Assembly (NCBI RefSeq): GCF_002104995.1
Contig: NW_024468249.1
Location: 1,116,001-1,180,000, forward strand
DNA from: Linderina pennispora
Taxonomy: Eukaryota > Kickxellomycota > Kickxellomycetes > Kickxellales > Kickxellaceae
DNA: 64,000 nt
Direction: 5' to 3'
The notes under the pieces were generated by a model. The model searched no databases, was not told the DNA's origin, and saw only the letters and a list, made by a program, of their open reading frames with translations. The translations under genes were made by a program, and so were the position numbers. Position 1 is the first letter of the stretch. Each line of letters begins with the position of its first letter. Shown piece by piece: positions 1 through 10,333 of this stretch.

Positions 1-60
1 GAGAAATAGTGGAGCATAGGAGCATGTGCGATCGTAGCGTCTTTATTTTATTTTTTTTGT

Positions 61-986
61 TCAGGCCAGGCTGGTCCACTGCGACGGGCAATCCGAAGTC
101 TCGGGCTCGGAGCTGATAATTTCAGCCAGCGACAGATACCCGTCCTCTATGTCCTCGTCGACACAGACCTCCGAAGGCATGCCGGGCTCGGCGCAGACGC
201 GGATCCTTCTGCACAGAAACACAACGCCATCATCCGACTGCGCACCCACCACCTCGACCTCGACACGACGGTCGTTGGGCAGCTCATCGCCGCTTGCCGG
301 CTGCAGCATCAAAAAGAACGACGCAAACACGATCTCGTCGGTTCTGCCCAAATCATCAATGAACTTGGACGCAGTGACCATGGATTCGGGCGCAACCAGC
401 CGTAAGAACGGCGTGCCAATCAGCTCATCCCCGTCAACCAGCAACAGCCTGTCTACTGAATTAGTGACAAACACGATACTGGGCCCAATCGGCGTCGCCA
501 CCAGCCCAGGCGCCATTGCCTGGTCGCTGGGGCATTCCAAAACAAAGCACGCCTTGGGCTGCGTCGCCTGCGTCACATATATTCCTTGCTGGCTGACAGC
601 CTCAGCCGCAGCCATTGCGCGCTGCGTCTCATGCAGTGCATCGATTTGGCGCACGGCCAGGTGCGGCAGCGGCTCGGCCGGCTGCTCCGGGAACATCACC
701 GCCACTGCCAGAATGCATGTGTCGCAGTTGAAAGCCACCAGGCGGGTGGCCACTGAGGCGCCGTCTTGCGCCTTGGCGTTCAGCCGCATTACCAGCACTG
801 ATGCAGTGTCGTTACTGTACACCGCCGGGTAGTCCAGCTTGTAGGCGTCGTCGGCAATAAACACATATGCGCTCTGTCCCAGCATCGCTGCCGGCTGGAA
901 CCCCATGGCTGCGCGCACCCCGAGGATAAATACAGAAGCCGTGTTTCCGCCGACTTGTCGTGGATCACGATAAATGATATGCCCAT
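61..986 (-). CDS. PAS-like domain protein (one frame break)
   Basis: The main frame (61-918) encodes 285 residues. A second frame running 986 to about 921 begins MGISFIVIHDKSAE and reads into a typical fungal PAS start (LLYLSSG) that should continue directly as VRAAMGFQPAAM. The join falls in a run of four C at 918-921 and needs one more base. The first half is PAS-like. A second PAS-like stretch follows near residues 145-190 of the main frame (VFVTNSVDRLLLVDGDELIG). PAS folds bind ligands or partners and often act as sensors, but no output domain is seen, so the function is unknown. A tttatt (reverse AATAAA) sits just past the stop at about 41-46. The start chosen is the only ATG that gives the PAS core; the codon further upstream in frame is TTG. 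The frame break is probably a consensus error rather than a pseudogene, because residues on both sides are conserved. Confidence 0.65.
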
Positions 987-1509
987 ATGGAATACTATGT
1001 CCAAATAACGTGCCGAGATGTTTTTTTTTGCGAAAGACAGAGGAGAGGGAAGCGAGGGAAAATAGTATTAGTTGCTTTTTTCATCACTCGTTTTTATGCC
1101 TTGTTGCCATCCCCCTCAATCAGTCGCCACCGGGTGGTTTTGGCTTGGACCAAAGGCGGAGGCTGCCCCGCTTGTCAATGGCCTGTGCTGTGGATGCAAA
1201 CTCATGCACAATGCCACTTAGATAATAGAAAAGACTACCGCCGCCGGCAGGGGTTCCACAAGACCAGCTCTTGCCTTTGTGCATCCCGCCACCGCCGGAA
1301 TATCCTCATAGGAGCCTCGGCACTCTACCGTGTTGTGGGAATTCAGAGCTGCATGCAGCTGCTTATTTTATGTTTGCAACTTCGTCGGCCCCGTCATGCA
1401 TGGTGTTACAAAAATAACGACTCAGGTCCAGAATGTTGTTGGCTCCAACAACACAAAAGCAAATAGTGGCTGGATTGCTGTTGATGCCAGCAAAAGAATA
1501 TCCTATCTT
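987..1509. other. intergenic region, no gene seen
   Basis: This stretch lies between the 5' end of the PAS-like gene and the 3' end of UBP6. It holds short overlapping open frames with no recognisable protein similarity. It probably contains the PAS-like promoter (right-to-left) and the UBP6 3' UTR. No tRNA-like B box was noticed. Confidence 0.5.
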
Positions 1510-2988
1510 CTACTCCAGCCGCTTGGCACGGTACAGCGTCACATACGCCGTATGCCAGTCGCCGCCACCGCACAGCTTCAGAACGTCGTCATCCGTGACC
1601 ATCGACACGACGTCGTCATCGAACTTGTACCACCAGTGCGACGTCTCTGGCAGATTGGCACCCGAGGGATCTGGTCCGCCCTGGTCCTTTTCCTTGCGCA
1701 CCCACGCCATGTAGTGGCCCGAGTTGGCTGTGCGTCCAATATGCGTGATCACGCCCACCAGCTCATACATGCCGCTCGGGTTGCACCCCTGGTCGCCCTT
1801 GAACTGCGCGTCGAGCTCAAACGGCGGCAGCTCCGGCAGCGTATCCATCGCGCCTTCGCCCTGGTTATTGCGCTTAGCGAGCTTGCGCTCCTGCGCCTTC
1901 CTATCTTCGATTTCGCGCAGCCGCTGCTTGACCGGCCGCATGCGGTCCTGCAGCTCGGGCGTGCAGAACTCGCTGACGTCGAGATCGAGCGGGAACTTGA
2001 CCGCCTTGACGATCTTGGCGTCGACCGACTCGGACGCCTTCCAGAAGAACCGGTTGAATGCGACCGTCAGGTATTCGGGCAGACGCGCAATGCGCGACGT
2101 GGCCGTGTAGTGCGCATTGCGGCCCAGCGCCTCTGAGTGCTTCTCGATCGTCTGCTCCAGCCCTTGCTTGATGCCCTGGTGGACGTAGCTAACCGACTTG
2201 TCGATGTGGCAGTCCAGCTTGCGGAACGACTCCTGCTTCACCGTGGCCGCCTCCTCGGGCGCCTCCTCCGTCCGCCACGTGGTCTCCATCATGCCGCCCA
2301 TGAACTGGTCCACCACATTACCATTGCTGTCCTTGAGCTCGCGCCCCAGCGCCGTCAGAATCTCATTATAGCACTCCTCCGCGTCCTGCTGCCTATATCC
2401 GCCGAACTGCGGATCGCGCTCCGCGAACTTGGGGAACACCTGGCGCAGGAACTGCAGAAACACGATCGGCGCCACGCCCTCGCCCGACTCCGACAGCAGC
2501 TTGAACAGCTTACTCAGCGCTGCCGTCATATTGCCTTGCGCATTCGCCTGGCCAAGCCCGCCCGGGTACGCCGCCAGCGCCTTCTGCAGCTCCGGCACCG
2601 CCTTCATGCACTGCAGTGTTGCATTCATGTAGCACGTATTGCCCATGTTTGTCAGCCCGGCCGGAATTGCCAGCGCCTGCGCCACCTCGTTCTCGCCCAT
2701 GTCCTCCATGAACTTCACTGCCTGCTCCGGCGCCTTCGGCAGCTCACCCACCGTGCCCATCATACGCAGGATCTGCCCATCCTTGAGCCCCAGGTGCGAC
2801 ATGTCCGTGTCGTCCTTGAGCTGTCCGCCCTTGACCAGGATCTTCTGCCGCTCGGGCGACACCCCTGTCAGCGAAAACAGCTGCATCTTGAAGATCTCCC
2901 CGGGCTGTGTCGTGTCGACGTCGACGTCGTACTTTTTGCCTTGCCAGCTGACCTTGACTACAAGCACAAAACGTACATTAGTGCTCAT
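1510..2988 (-). CDS. UBP6: ubiquitin carboxyl-terminal hydrolase Ubp6/USP14
   Basis: A 492-residue proteasome-associated deubiquitinase. An N-terminal ubiquitin-like domain (about residues 11-85, with SLTGVSPERQKILVKGG matching the USP14 UBL) would dock it on the 19S base. The USP domain follows, with the Cys box GLTNMGNTCYMNATLQCM (about residues 111-128; the catalytic Cys is in NTCY), QQDAEE near residue 200, and the His box SGHYMAWVRK near residue 426. Length matches the family (yeast 499, human 494). It removes ubiquitin from substrates at the proteasome and tunes degradation. The frame is intact from ATG to stop with no intron needed. It is transcribed away from the 2-hydroxyacid oxidase, and the two share an upstream region of about 0.9 kb. 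Confidence 0.95.
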   Translation of the reverse strand: MSTNVRFVLVVKVSWQGKKYDVDVDTTQPGEIFKMQLFSLTGVSPERQKILVKGGQLKDDTDMSHLGLKDGQILRMMGTVGELPKAPEQAVKFMEDMGENEVAQALAIPAGLTNMGNTCYMNATLQCMKAVPELQKALAAYPGGLGQANAQGNMTAALSKLFKLLSESGEGVAPIVFLQFLRQVFPKFAERDPQFGGYRQQDAEECYNEILTALGRELKDSNGNVVDQFMGGMMETTWRTEEAPEEAATVKQESFRKLDCHIDKSVSYVHQGIKQGLEQTIEKHSEALGRNAHYTATSRIARLPEYLTVAFNRFFWKASESVDAKIVKAVKFPLDLDVSEFCTPELQDRMRPVKQRLREIEDRKAQERKLAKRNNQGEGAMDTLPELPPFELDAQFKGDQGCNPSGMYELVGVITHIGRTANSGHYMAWVRKEKDQGGPDPSGANLPETSHWWYKFDDDVVSMVTDDDVLKLCGGGDWHTAYVTLYRAKRLE

Positions 2989-3883
2989 TCTTTATTCGGG
3001 CTGTGGTCCCCGGGTCCCAGCTGCAATGCCGAACTACTTGCCTTTAACCATTCTAGAATAAGCGAAAAATGAAATGTGGTGAAATGTATGCGATAGAGAG
3101 ACAAAGGAAGGCCCGTAGCGCCAATGCCGCCTGGACGACGTCGACGAAGCCTTGTGTGTGCGTTTGTGGGAAATGACGCGTCCCGGACCAATCTGGCTAT
3201 TTTTGCCTGGTGATTACAATCTAATCGTGGTATTAGCGTCTGTGCGCAGCGTGCCATCGACTTCAAGCAATCAGGGCTGGGCTCGTTGTGCGTGGGGGGG
3301 CTTTTTTTTTTATCCGTTTGGGTTCCTCCAGCCATCGCTCCGCGCTAATAGCCACTAGACTGCGCACCACCCGGTGGTTGGTCTGCCGCGGATACTGTCT
3401 CCAATGGGAAGAGCCCGCCAATCCCGCTCACCCCCGGCTTATAGAATTGGTGAGACACAGACGGATATATATATGCTTGCTGGATAGCCGAAAACACATT
3501 GCTGCCTTGCCTACCCCCTATGTTTTGCTGAACCATTGGTGGCTCATGGCCATCTCGTCTGACATAAACGGTGGGGGAGAGCTTTGCTCAGCATGTCGGA
3601 CACATTCAGACTCGACTGTATCGGGTGCATGATGTGCACGGATTGGCGTGTGCATGCGAATCTGGCAGTCTCCCAAGACACGGATTCCGGCAGAGGGACA
3701 GGACAGAGCAAAAGCGGGAGTGGGATTTCCGGCCTCATGACGGAGAAAGGATATTCCCAGCTACGTGGCCAGGCAAGGAGCTCCTTCCTACGGGTAATAA
3801 ATACCCCCTCGCGCGTGGATGCGAGTGGAAGCTCCCTACCTCTTCTCTTTCTCCTTCTCACCCCATCCAGCTTTTCTTTTCCA
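2989..3883. promoter_or_regulatory. shared upstream region of UBP6 and hydroxyacid oxidase
   Basis: About 0.9 kb between two divergent starts. A TATA-like TAATAAATA lies at 3795-3803, about 80 bases before the oxidase ATG, followed by a pyrimidine-rich leader (ctttctccttctc). There is a 9-10 base T run near 3302. No gene was recognised inside. Confidence 0.45.
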
Positions 3884-5071
3884 ATGGAGTATTCAAACGG
3901 ACCTGTCTGCATCAAGGACCTCGAGCGCATCGCCAGCAAGGTCATGCCCTCGGGCGCCTGGGGCTACTACGACTCGGGCGCGAACGACGAGCAGACAAAG
4001 CTCGACAACATGACAGCCTTTGACAAGTACCGCCTGCACCCGCGTATGCTGCGCGATGTCTCCAACATCTCGACAGCAACGACGATCCTGGGCCAGCCGG
4101 TGCCGACGCCCCTGGGCGTGGCCCCCTGTGCCATGCACAAGCTGGCCCACGCCGACGGCGAACTGGCGACCTCGCGCGCGGCATCGCAGCACGGCGGCGT
4201 CATGATCCTCTCGACATACTCGACGACCTCCCTGGAGAAGGTCATTGCGCAGGGCAACAGCAACATGCAGTACTGGATGCAGCTGTATGTGTACAAGGAG
4301 CGGTCGGTCTCGGAGCAGATTGTGCGGAGGGCGGAGCGCGCAGGCTTCAAGGCCCTGGTGTTGACTGTGGATGCTCCGGCATTGGGCCGCCGGCTGGTCG
4401 ATGCGCGCAACAAGTTCAATCCGCCAGCGCATCTGCATCTGGAGAACTTTATTGATCCCGAGATTGTCAATAATCCGGACGGCTACGGCGCTGACCTCAG
4501 CAAGAGCGCCTCGGAGACCTTTGGCGCGACCTTTGGCGCCAATGGCGACCAGTCGCTGTCGTGGGAGAACGGCATTGCGTGGCTAAAGTCCATCACCAAG
4601 CTGCCCATTATCGTCAAGGGCATCTTGACCGCCGAGGACACCAGGCTGGCCATCAAGTACGGGTGCGCTGGCGTCATTGTGTCCAACCACGGCGGCCGCC
4701 AGCTCGACGGGACTCTGGCCAGCATCGACGCGTTGCCGCAGGTCGTCGAGGCTGCCGGCGACAAAATCGAGGTCTATATGGACGGCGGTATCCGCAAGGG
4801 CACCGATATCTTCAAGGCGCTGGCTCTGGGCGCCCGCGCTGTGTTCGTCGCCCGGCCGGTGCTGTGGGGTCTGGCATATAACGGCGAGGCCGGCGCCAAG
4901 CACGCGCTCGACCTGCTGCAGAGCGAGCTCGAGCTGACCATGATGCTGTCCGGCACACGCACCATTGGCGAGATCGACGACTCGTATATCCTGGAGCCCG
5001 AGTCCCGGTGGGTGCAGAGCTCGGTGCGCCGCCAGCAGAAAAAGGTCAACCAGCTCCGGGCCAAGCTGTAA
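3884..5071 (+). CDS. FMN-dependent 2-hydroxyacid oxidase/dehydrogenase, peroxisomal type
   Basis: A 395-residue (S)-2-hydroxyacid oxidase of the glycolate/lactate oxidase family, a TIM barrel that binds FMN. Visible active-site elements: YYDSGANDE near the N terminus, YWMQLYVYKER (Tyr in the FMN/substrate pocket), DAPALGRRLVDARNKF (Arg), PIIVKGILTAEDT (Lys), VSNHGGRQLDG (catalytic His and Arg) and the phosphate-binding VYMDGGIRKGTD. The protein ends in AKL, which fits a C-terminal PTS1 signal, so peroxisomal glycolate or 2-hydroxyacid oxidation producing H2O2 is likely. Substrate (glycolate, lactate or longer chain) cannot be set from sequence. The open frame extends upstream of 3884, but this ATG begins the family-like N terminus and follows a pyrimidine-rich leader and a TATA-like site. 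It converges on VPS41 with 40 bases between stops. Confidence 0.9.
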   Translation: MEYSNGPVCIKDLERIASKVMPSGAWGYYDSGANDEQTKLDNMTAFDKYRLHPRMLRDVSNISTATTILGQPVPTPLGVAPCAMHKLAHADGELATSRAASQHGGVMILSTYSTTSLEKVIAQGNSNMQYWMQLYVYKERSVSEQIVRRAERAGFKALVLTVDAPALGRRLVDARNKFNPPAHLHLENFIDPEIVNNPDGYGADLSKSASETFGATFGANGDQSLSWENGIAWLKSITKLPIIVKGILTAEDTRLAIKYGCAGVIVSNHGGRQLDGTLASIDALPQVVEAAGDKIEVYMDGGIRKGTDIFKALALGARAVFVARPVLWGLAYNGEAGAKHALDLLQSELELTMMLSGTRTIGEIDDSYILEPESRWVQSSVRRQQKKVNQLRAKL

Positions 5072-5111
5072 AGCTGCATCCTCTTCTTGACATTTTGTTA
5101 TTAAATCGTTA

Positions 5112-8100
5112 TTATATCTGGAGCATCTGCATTGGCGGCAGAAGCAGGTCACCGGTGTCACCTGCGTCAGTCGTAGCCTCCGGGTCCTCCGGGTCCTCCA
5201 GGTGGTCGCGGCGCTCGCTTTGCGACCAGCCCGTGGTCGACTGCTGGACTTTCTTCTGGTCGTATTCGGCGCACACCGGGCACACTGGACTGTACTGCTT
5301 GATCAGCAGCGACCGGTCCAGCTTTGTCTGCAGCAGCATCCGGCGCTGGTCCCGCCGCCCATGCACTGCGATCTGCCGCCGGCTATTCGACATCGACAGC
5401 GTCGATGACTCGGCAGTACTGCGCATCTGCGTCTTGGCCACCACGTCCGGATGCAAAATGCACTTGTCGTGGAAGATGTGGCCGCACCAGAACGCCAATA
5501 CCGCCGAGCCCCTGGGCAGGTCCTCGAGCGGCAGCTGGCAGACAAGGCACATCTGGTCGTTCTCGATGCCCAGGCCCTGGTGCTGCATATGACGCAGGCC
5601 ATCCGACAGCACATCGACATCGCCGTTCAGCACGTGTTTGCAGTCTATGCACAGCTCGACCTGCAGATGGTAGTCGTGCAGGACGTTGGTCAGCGCCCTG
5701 CGGATGCCTGGCACCGAGAGCTCCGAGGGGATGTTGCGAATCAGCTTGGTTGGGTTGATGTGGGTGCCGCCGAGTTCCAGCAGGCCCAGGATGAACTCTG
5801 GCTTGTCGCGCGAGTACATCAGCAGGTCGTTCCACAGCTCCGGATCGTTCTGCTCCTTGGCGAACTCTATCGCCTTGGGCACATCCTGCAGCCGCTCGAT
5901 AATCAGCATCAGCGCCCGATGGTTGTCGCCCATGCGCCCCAGAATGAACACCATTTCAGGCACCAGATTGCGCTCCTCGCAGATCTCCAGCGCCTTGTCG
6001 AACGAATAGTACGTGCTGATGCGCAGAAAGTTTAGCAGCTTCTCCGGGTTGTATTCGGCATAAAGCTCTACCTGCAGGTCCGCGAAGGGCGCGCCTAAAT
6101 GCGGGTCTTTGGTCAGCAGCGAGTGCAGGTAGATGTGCAGGTGTCGAGGTGCATTGACCAGCTGCTTGACCACATTGGCCGATGGAATCGCATCGGTGTT
6201 GTCAGTCAGGAGCTGCACGCCCGCAGCCTCGCATCTGTCCTTCAGTGATACCTCCTCCTGCTCCGCCAGCGTATGGTCGTCGTAGAGCATCACCAGCTCG
6301 GCCTTGTCACGGATCGCACCAAACAGGTTCTCGTTGCGCACGCGCTCCAGAACACCCTCTGCGAACAGCTGCAGATGGTACAGCAGTGATTTGGACGGCT
6401 GATTGAGTCTGTCATACAGAAACGCCAGGACTGTCTTTAGCTGGTCCACATCCTCACCCCTGGTCGATTTTTCCAGGTGGTCCTCGACCGCCAGCACTAC
6501 GCTGTAGGCGTTGAACAGGGACGACGGCCAGGTGAAGACCAGGCGTCTGAACTCTGGCACATCTGTGGCCATCATGAGCCCCAGCACCATCTCATACACT
6601 GTGCTGGTCAGTTTCAGGCCCTCGGTCGGAATATACGGCACAATCGCCTGTAGCGCATTGGCCTCAGCAAACGCGAACACCCACGACTCCCACACATCGA
6701 CAGCCTCGGGTGTATTGACATGCGGCAGCGCACGCGCGCACACCTCGGCCGCCTCCTTCGTATTGCCGTCGTCCATCAGCATCTGCGCATAGCTCTGCCC
6801 GATGCCCTGGTACTCTGCCTCCTTGATCTGGTCGCGGTACATTGCCCAGGCACCGTCGCCGCGGTACGCCTCCTCGATGTCAAGCAGAGCCTGGCGGTAG
6901 TCGTCGCGCTCGGTCAGCCACTGCACATGGTCCTTGAGCCCGCGCGGATGCACTGACACCAGCTGCTTCGGGCTCAGAATAAACCATGTATCGGCCTCAG
7001 CCAAGGGCACCGATGGCTCGCGCTGGGCCGATGCTGCATCGCTGTCGGGCCTGGGCGTGGCCTGCGTTGAGTGTGCACGTGCAGTGCAGTATGCGAATCC
7101 GTAGTCGTTGGGCTGCAAAAGCTGGAATCCCTCCAGCGCCAGCACGTCGCTGGACACTTCCTCAATATTGCGGTTGATCATGCGCAGCTCCGGTGGCTGC
7201 GCATTGCGTGACTTCTGCTGGTGCTGCTCGTCCGGGACCTGGTCATCGCGTTCTGCCATGGTGCTATAGACGAGCTCCTCGTCGCCATACGATAGAACCA
7301 GGAACTGGTCGCGGTACATAGCCAAGCCGCATACGATGAAGTCGGTGCGGAACAGCACCGAGATCTCGGCAAACAGAGATGGTCCCGCGCCACCATCCCC
7401 GGCGCCCGCTGCCTGCAGACGCTCGCGCATCTCGACGATCTGAATGCAGTTGGCCCAGCCCACAATCAACGTGCGGGTATCCCGCCAGTGCAGCCGGCAC
7501 CGGAACAGGTCAGCGCGCGGACTGCCTTCCGGCCGCGCAATCTGCGAGATCCTGGTGCCATGCTCTGTATCGTATATCTGGACTCCCTCGTCGCACGCCC
7601 ACGCAATCAAATTGTCCTGCCATTGGATGGTCTGGATCGGGCCCTCGCTGGTAAACAGAATTGTGTCGCTCTTGCCAAACCACTTCTTCTCATTCATAAT
7701 CAGCTGGCCCGAGGTGCCGCCCGACACGAACCGCCGGCTGGCCCTGCGGCTGAACATTGGGTCCAGGGCCACTGCCTTCACTGGTCGGCTGTAGTCCGCC
7801 GCCATAATCTCGTCGCTGTATAATGCACAGATTACCACGCGCCCGTCGTCGCCCGCGCTGGCCACGTACTCGTTGTCCAGGTCGATGCTGACGCTGTTGA
7901 CTGTGGCCGAGTGCGCCCGCCACCTCTTAATCTCGTTGCCTTCAAAGTCCAGAATCACAACGTGGCCCCAGTGCGTGCCCAGGACCAGGAACCGGTCTGA
8001 CGCTATCAGCGCGCTCGCGGTGTCCTTCTCAAACAGTGCTTGTATATTGCCACCCAGCCGCTTGTAGCGCAGTGCTGGCTCTTCATCGTCCTCGTCATAC

Positions 8101-8279
8101 TCTTCGTCGTCATCATACTCCTCGTCTTCAATGTCATTGTCACCAGAAATGTCTTCTGCCTGCTCGCTACTGTTGTACACTGCCGTGGCGCCGGTTCCAT
8201 TATCACTGTCAAGGTCTGGAAGCGGTCCTTGTTCATTCGACGCTGCATCAGCACCACTGCGCCGTCTGGATTTTGTCAT
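5112..8279 (-). CDS. VPS41: Vps41, HOPS complex subunit
   Basis: A 1055-residue vacuolar protein sorting 41 homologue. An acidic low-complexity N terminus (about residues 45-68, rich in Asp/Glu) precedes a WD40-like propeller (about residues 70-350, including SALIASDRFLVLGTHWGHV and EYVASAGDDGRVVI). An alpha-solenoid/clathrin heavy-chain repeat follows (about residues 480-880). A C-terminal RING-H2-type zinc domain has CLVCQLPL, WCGHIFHDKCI and CPVCAEY. Vps41 is the Ypt7/Rab7-binding effector of HOPS in vacuole fusion and also serves AP-3 vesicle traffic. The frame is intact over more than 3 kb with no intron, so sequence quality here is good. Convergent with the oxidase gene. Confidence 0.95.
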   Translation of the reverse strand: MTKSRRRSGADAASNEQGPLPDLDSDNGTGATAVYNSSEQAEDISGDNDIEDEEYDDDEEYDEDDEEPALRYKRLGGNIQALFEKDTASALIASDRFLVLGTHWGHVVILDFEGNEIKRWRAHSATVNSVSIDLDNEYVASAGDDGRVVICALYSDEIMAADYSRPVKAVALDPMFSRRASRRFVSGGTSGQLIMNEKKWFGKSDTILFTSEGPIQTIQWQDNLIAWACDEGVQIYDTEHGTRISQIARPEGSPRADLFRCRLHWRDTRTLIVGWANCIQIVEMRERLQAAGAGDGGAGPSLFAEISVLFRTDFIVCGLAMYRDQFLVLSYGDEELVYSTMAERDDQVPDEQHQQKSRNAQPPELRMINRNIEEVSSDVLALEGFQLLQPNDYGFAYCTARAHSTQATPRPDSDAASAQREPSVPLAEADTWFILSPKQLVSVHPRGLKDHVQWLTERDDYRQALLDIEEAYRGDGAWAMYRDQIKEAEYQGIGQSYAQMLMDDGNTKEAAEVCARALPHVNTPEAVDVWESWVFAFAEANALQAIVPYIPTEGLKLTSTVYEMVLGLMMATDVPEFRRLVFTWPSSLFNAYSVVLAVEDHLEKSTRGEDVDQLKTVLAFLYDRLNQPSKSLLYHLQLFAEGVLERVRNENLFGAIRDKAELVMLYDDHTLAEQEEVSLKDRCEAAGVQLLTDNTDAIPSANVVKQLVNAPRHLHIYLHSLLTKDPHLGAPFADLQVELYAEYNPEKLLNFLRISTYYSFDKALEICEERNLVPEMVFILGRMGDNHRALMLIIERLQDVPKAIEFAKEQNDPELWNDLLMYSRDKPEFILGLLELGGTHINPTKLIRNIPSELSVPGIRRALTNVLHDYHLQVELCIDCKHVLNGDVDVLSDGLRHMQHQGLGIENDQMCLVCQLPLEDLPRGSAVLAFWCGHIFHDKCILHPDVVAKTQMRSTAESSTLSMSNSRRQIAVHGRRDQRRMLLQTKLDRSLLIKQYSPVCPVCAEYDQKKVQQSTTGWSQSERRDHLEDPEDPEATTDAGDTGDLLLPPMQMLQI

Positions 8280-10333
8280 TTAAAAATAGTGTAAATTGAA
8301 GAAAAAGAGCAAAAACAACAGCCGAAAAGAGCAAAGGGAGAGAAGACGCATGGCGGCTTCTGGGAATTTGCACTCACAATTTGTATCTGGTGACGACACG
8401 TTTTCGAAAATGGCTTGGTGGACAGCTTTCATCTGAGCCGCTAGCAAAACGAGCGAAGCTGGCACCAGTTAATGGTACGTATGGTGGAAGGTCTGGTTGG
8501 TCGCAGTTTGTTGTCCCAGCATCGCTACTGCGCAATGTCGGAGCACAGCGAAACTTCAAATGGCACACCAGCGTCCCATGCTTATCGATATTCACAACAG
8601 GGTGTGTATTTCGCCATTTGGAATGCCGACGAGGCCAGAACACAAGAATCCAAGGTGCCCGGCCTGGTGTAGAATAAGAAGGACAGCCCTGTTGTCAACA
8701 ACACCTGCAGCGACATTGGCCCATGGCTTGATATAAGCTCCCATGCATGTGTCTGTGGTGGTGCCCAACCCTTCCTCAAATGCTGCAGGAGCCCTTGTTG
8801 ACAGCTAGCTGTTTTTAATAGTCATATTCCCCAAAAAAATAAAGACATGGAGAAGAAAAAGGTGATGGCTGGTCGATGTGAGCTTCGCATACATACGATA
8901 CGGAACTCGCGATGATACAGGTGCACGATTCAGCACTGACTATAATAGTGGGCAGATTCCATGAAGCAACTGTACATTTGCTTGCAACGAATCTAGTACA
9001 CATAATCGCATTGATTCTATGGGTGAAGGTGGACGGGCTGCATTCGCCGACATCACAAACCTCATGTGCCCAGCTGTCAATTTGGACAAGCCGGGGATGA
9101 AGCACCTGTCGCTGTCTGCATCTGTTTGCACATGGGGTCTGTTGTCGGATGTTTCCATTGAAGAATTTGCCCACTTGTCTCTAGCAATTGCAAATACATG
9201 CCCGTTGCCCTCTGTCGGAACACGACCAGGATATTTTGGCCAGGTTTTGCTGTTGTGGCATAGCTAGCAGCCCCCATCCCCTTTGCACACCGAGATCGAT
9301 ACTGCATTGTCGACCATGGTGAACATTGGAGAGGCCAGCGTTCGTCATCCTGGGCACAGCTTCTGTGGCTGAATGCTGGCTTGTCCAGCAGTTGCTGCTT
9401 CATTTTCCGCCAAGAGACTCCCTTATTCCTGCAGCTTTGTCAGACAAAAGGAGTGATATGCCAAGGATGAACCATACGAAAAGAGCTCTGATTATTTAAC
9501 TGTGTGCTATGTTTGGTGGTTGAGCGGCAGGGTTCATGACAACCACCCCTGAGTGTTTAGAATCTATACTAGTCAACATTACAGATGGCGAGATGTTCAG
9601 CCCTAGAGATGTGTTATTTTACGAGCCGCTTGCTTAAGACAAGTCACCCATGAACATTAGGAAGCTGCCAGGCGGCCAAGCCATTACGAAATGTGAACAA
9701 TGCTCTGTCATCGGGCTATATGCAGCACCGCAATAGACAGCGCCAAAACAGCAAAGACACATGGGTGGTAGGCTGTGCCAAAAATGGACAGGCGATTCCC
9801 AAAGCCGAGAACGCCGAGAAAAATCAATTAAAGTATACTGTTCATGAATGAGTGTGTTCCTGTCGGAGCAACCTGGGCCAGCGAGCGCGAGAGTGAGAGA
9901 GCGGAGAAGCAACATAGGGGATGTCATGCATTGCCCACTTGCAGGGTGTCACCCATTGTCCCAGCAGCCATGGCTCGCCAATCCCTCCCTTTAAACCAGT
10001 TTTCATATCTTGTGAGCATCACCACGCCCGCCAACATGCAAGTTGGGAAATGGATTCTGGCGTGCTGGCCGTGTTTGGGACTACTTGTGGAATAAATCGG
10101 GTGGCAGTATAGGCGATGCCCACTTTTCATAATGAGACAAAAACCTGCGTATCTTGTGTGGAGGTACCCAGCAATCCTCTATTTCAAACTTCAGGGATAA
10201 ATAGGCAACCAACAGGCGACGGGGTCTTTTTCTTCACATCACTTTTCTTCGCAGCCTTTTTTTTTTGCAACATCTTAGTAAGCATACCTCACCCATTTTA
10301 CACCAGAACAAAACAATTTGCCAGTTAAATACC
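8280..10333. other. 2-kb intergenic region, no gene supported
   Basis: Upstream of both VPS41 (leftward) and the F-box-like gene (rightward). Several open frames of 60-119 codons exist on both strands (for example 8815-9174 minus), but none shows domain-like composition or recognisable similarity. The last few hundred bases before 10,334 carry a long T run (about 10258-10268) and pyrimidine tracts typical of a fungal promoter. No tRNA or snRNA motif was recognised. Confidence 0.45.

Noticed and set aside
2937-2988. A 19-base intron-like stretch (GTACGT..TTGTAG) near the UBP6 start.
   Set aside because: It is too short for a spliceosomal intron, its removal would break the frame, and the unspliced reading gives a family-like N terminus.
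8815-9403. Two overlapping open frames of 108-119 codons on the minus strand as a possible small gene.
   Set aside because: No domain-like composition, no family resemblance, and the two overlap each other in different frames.
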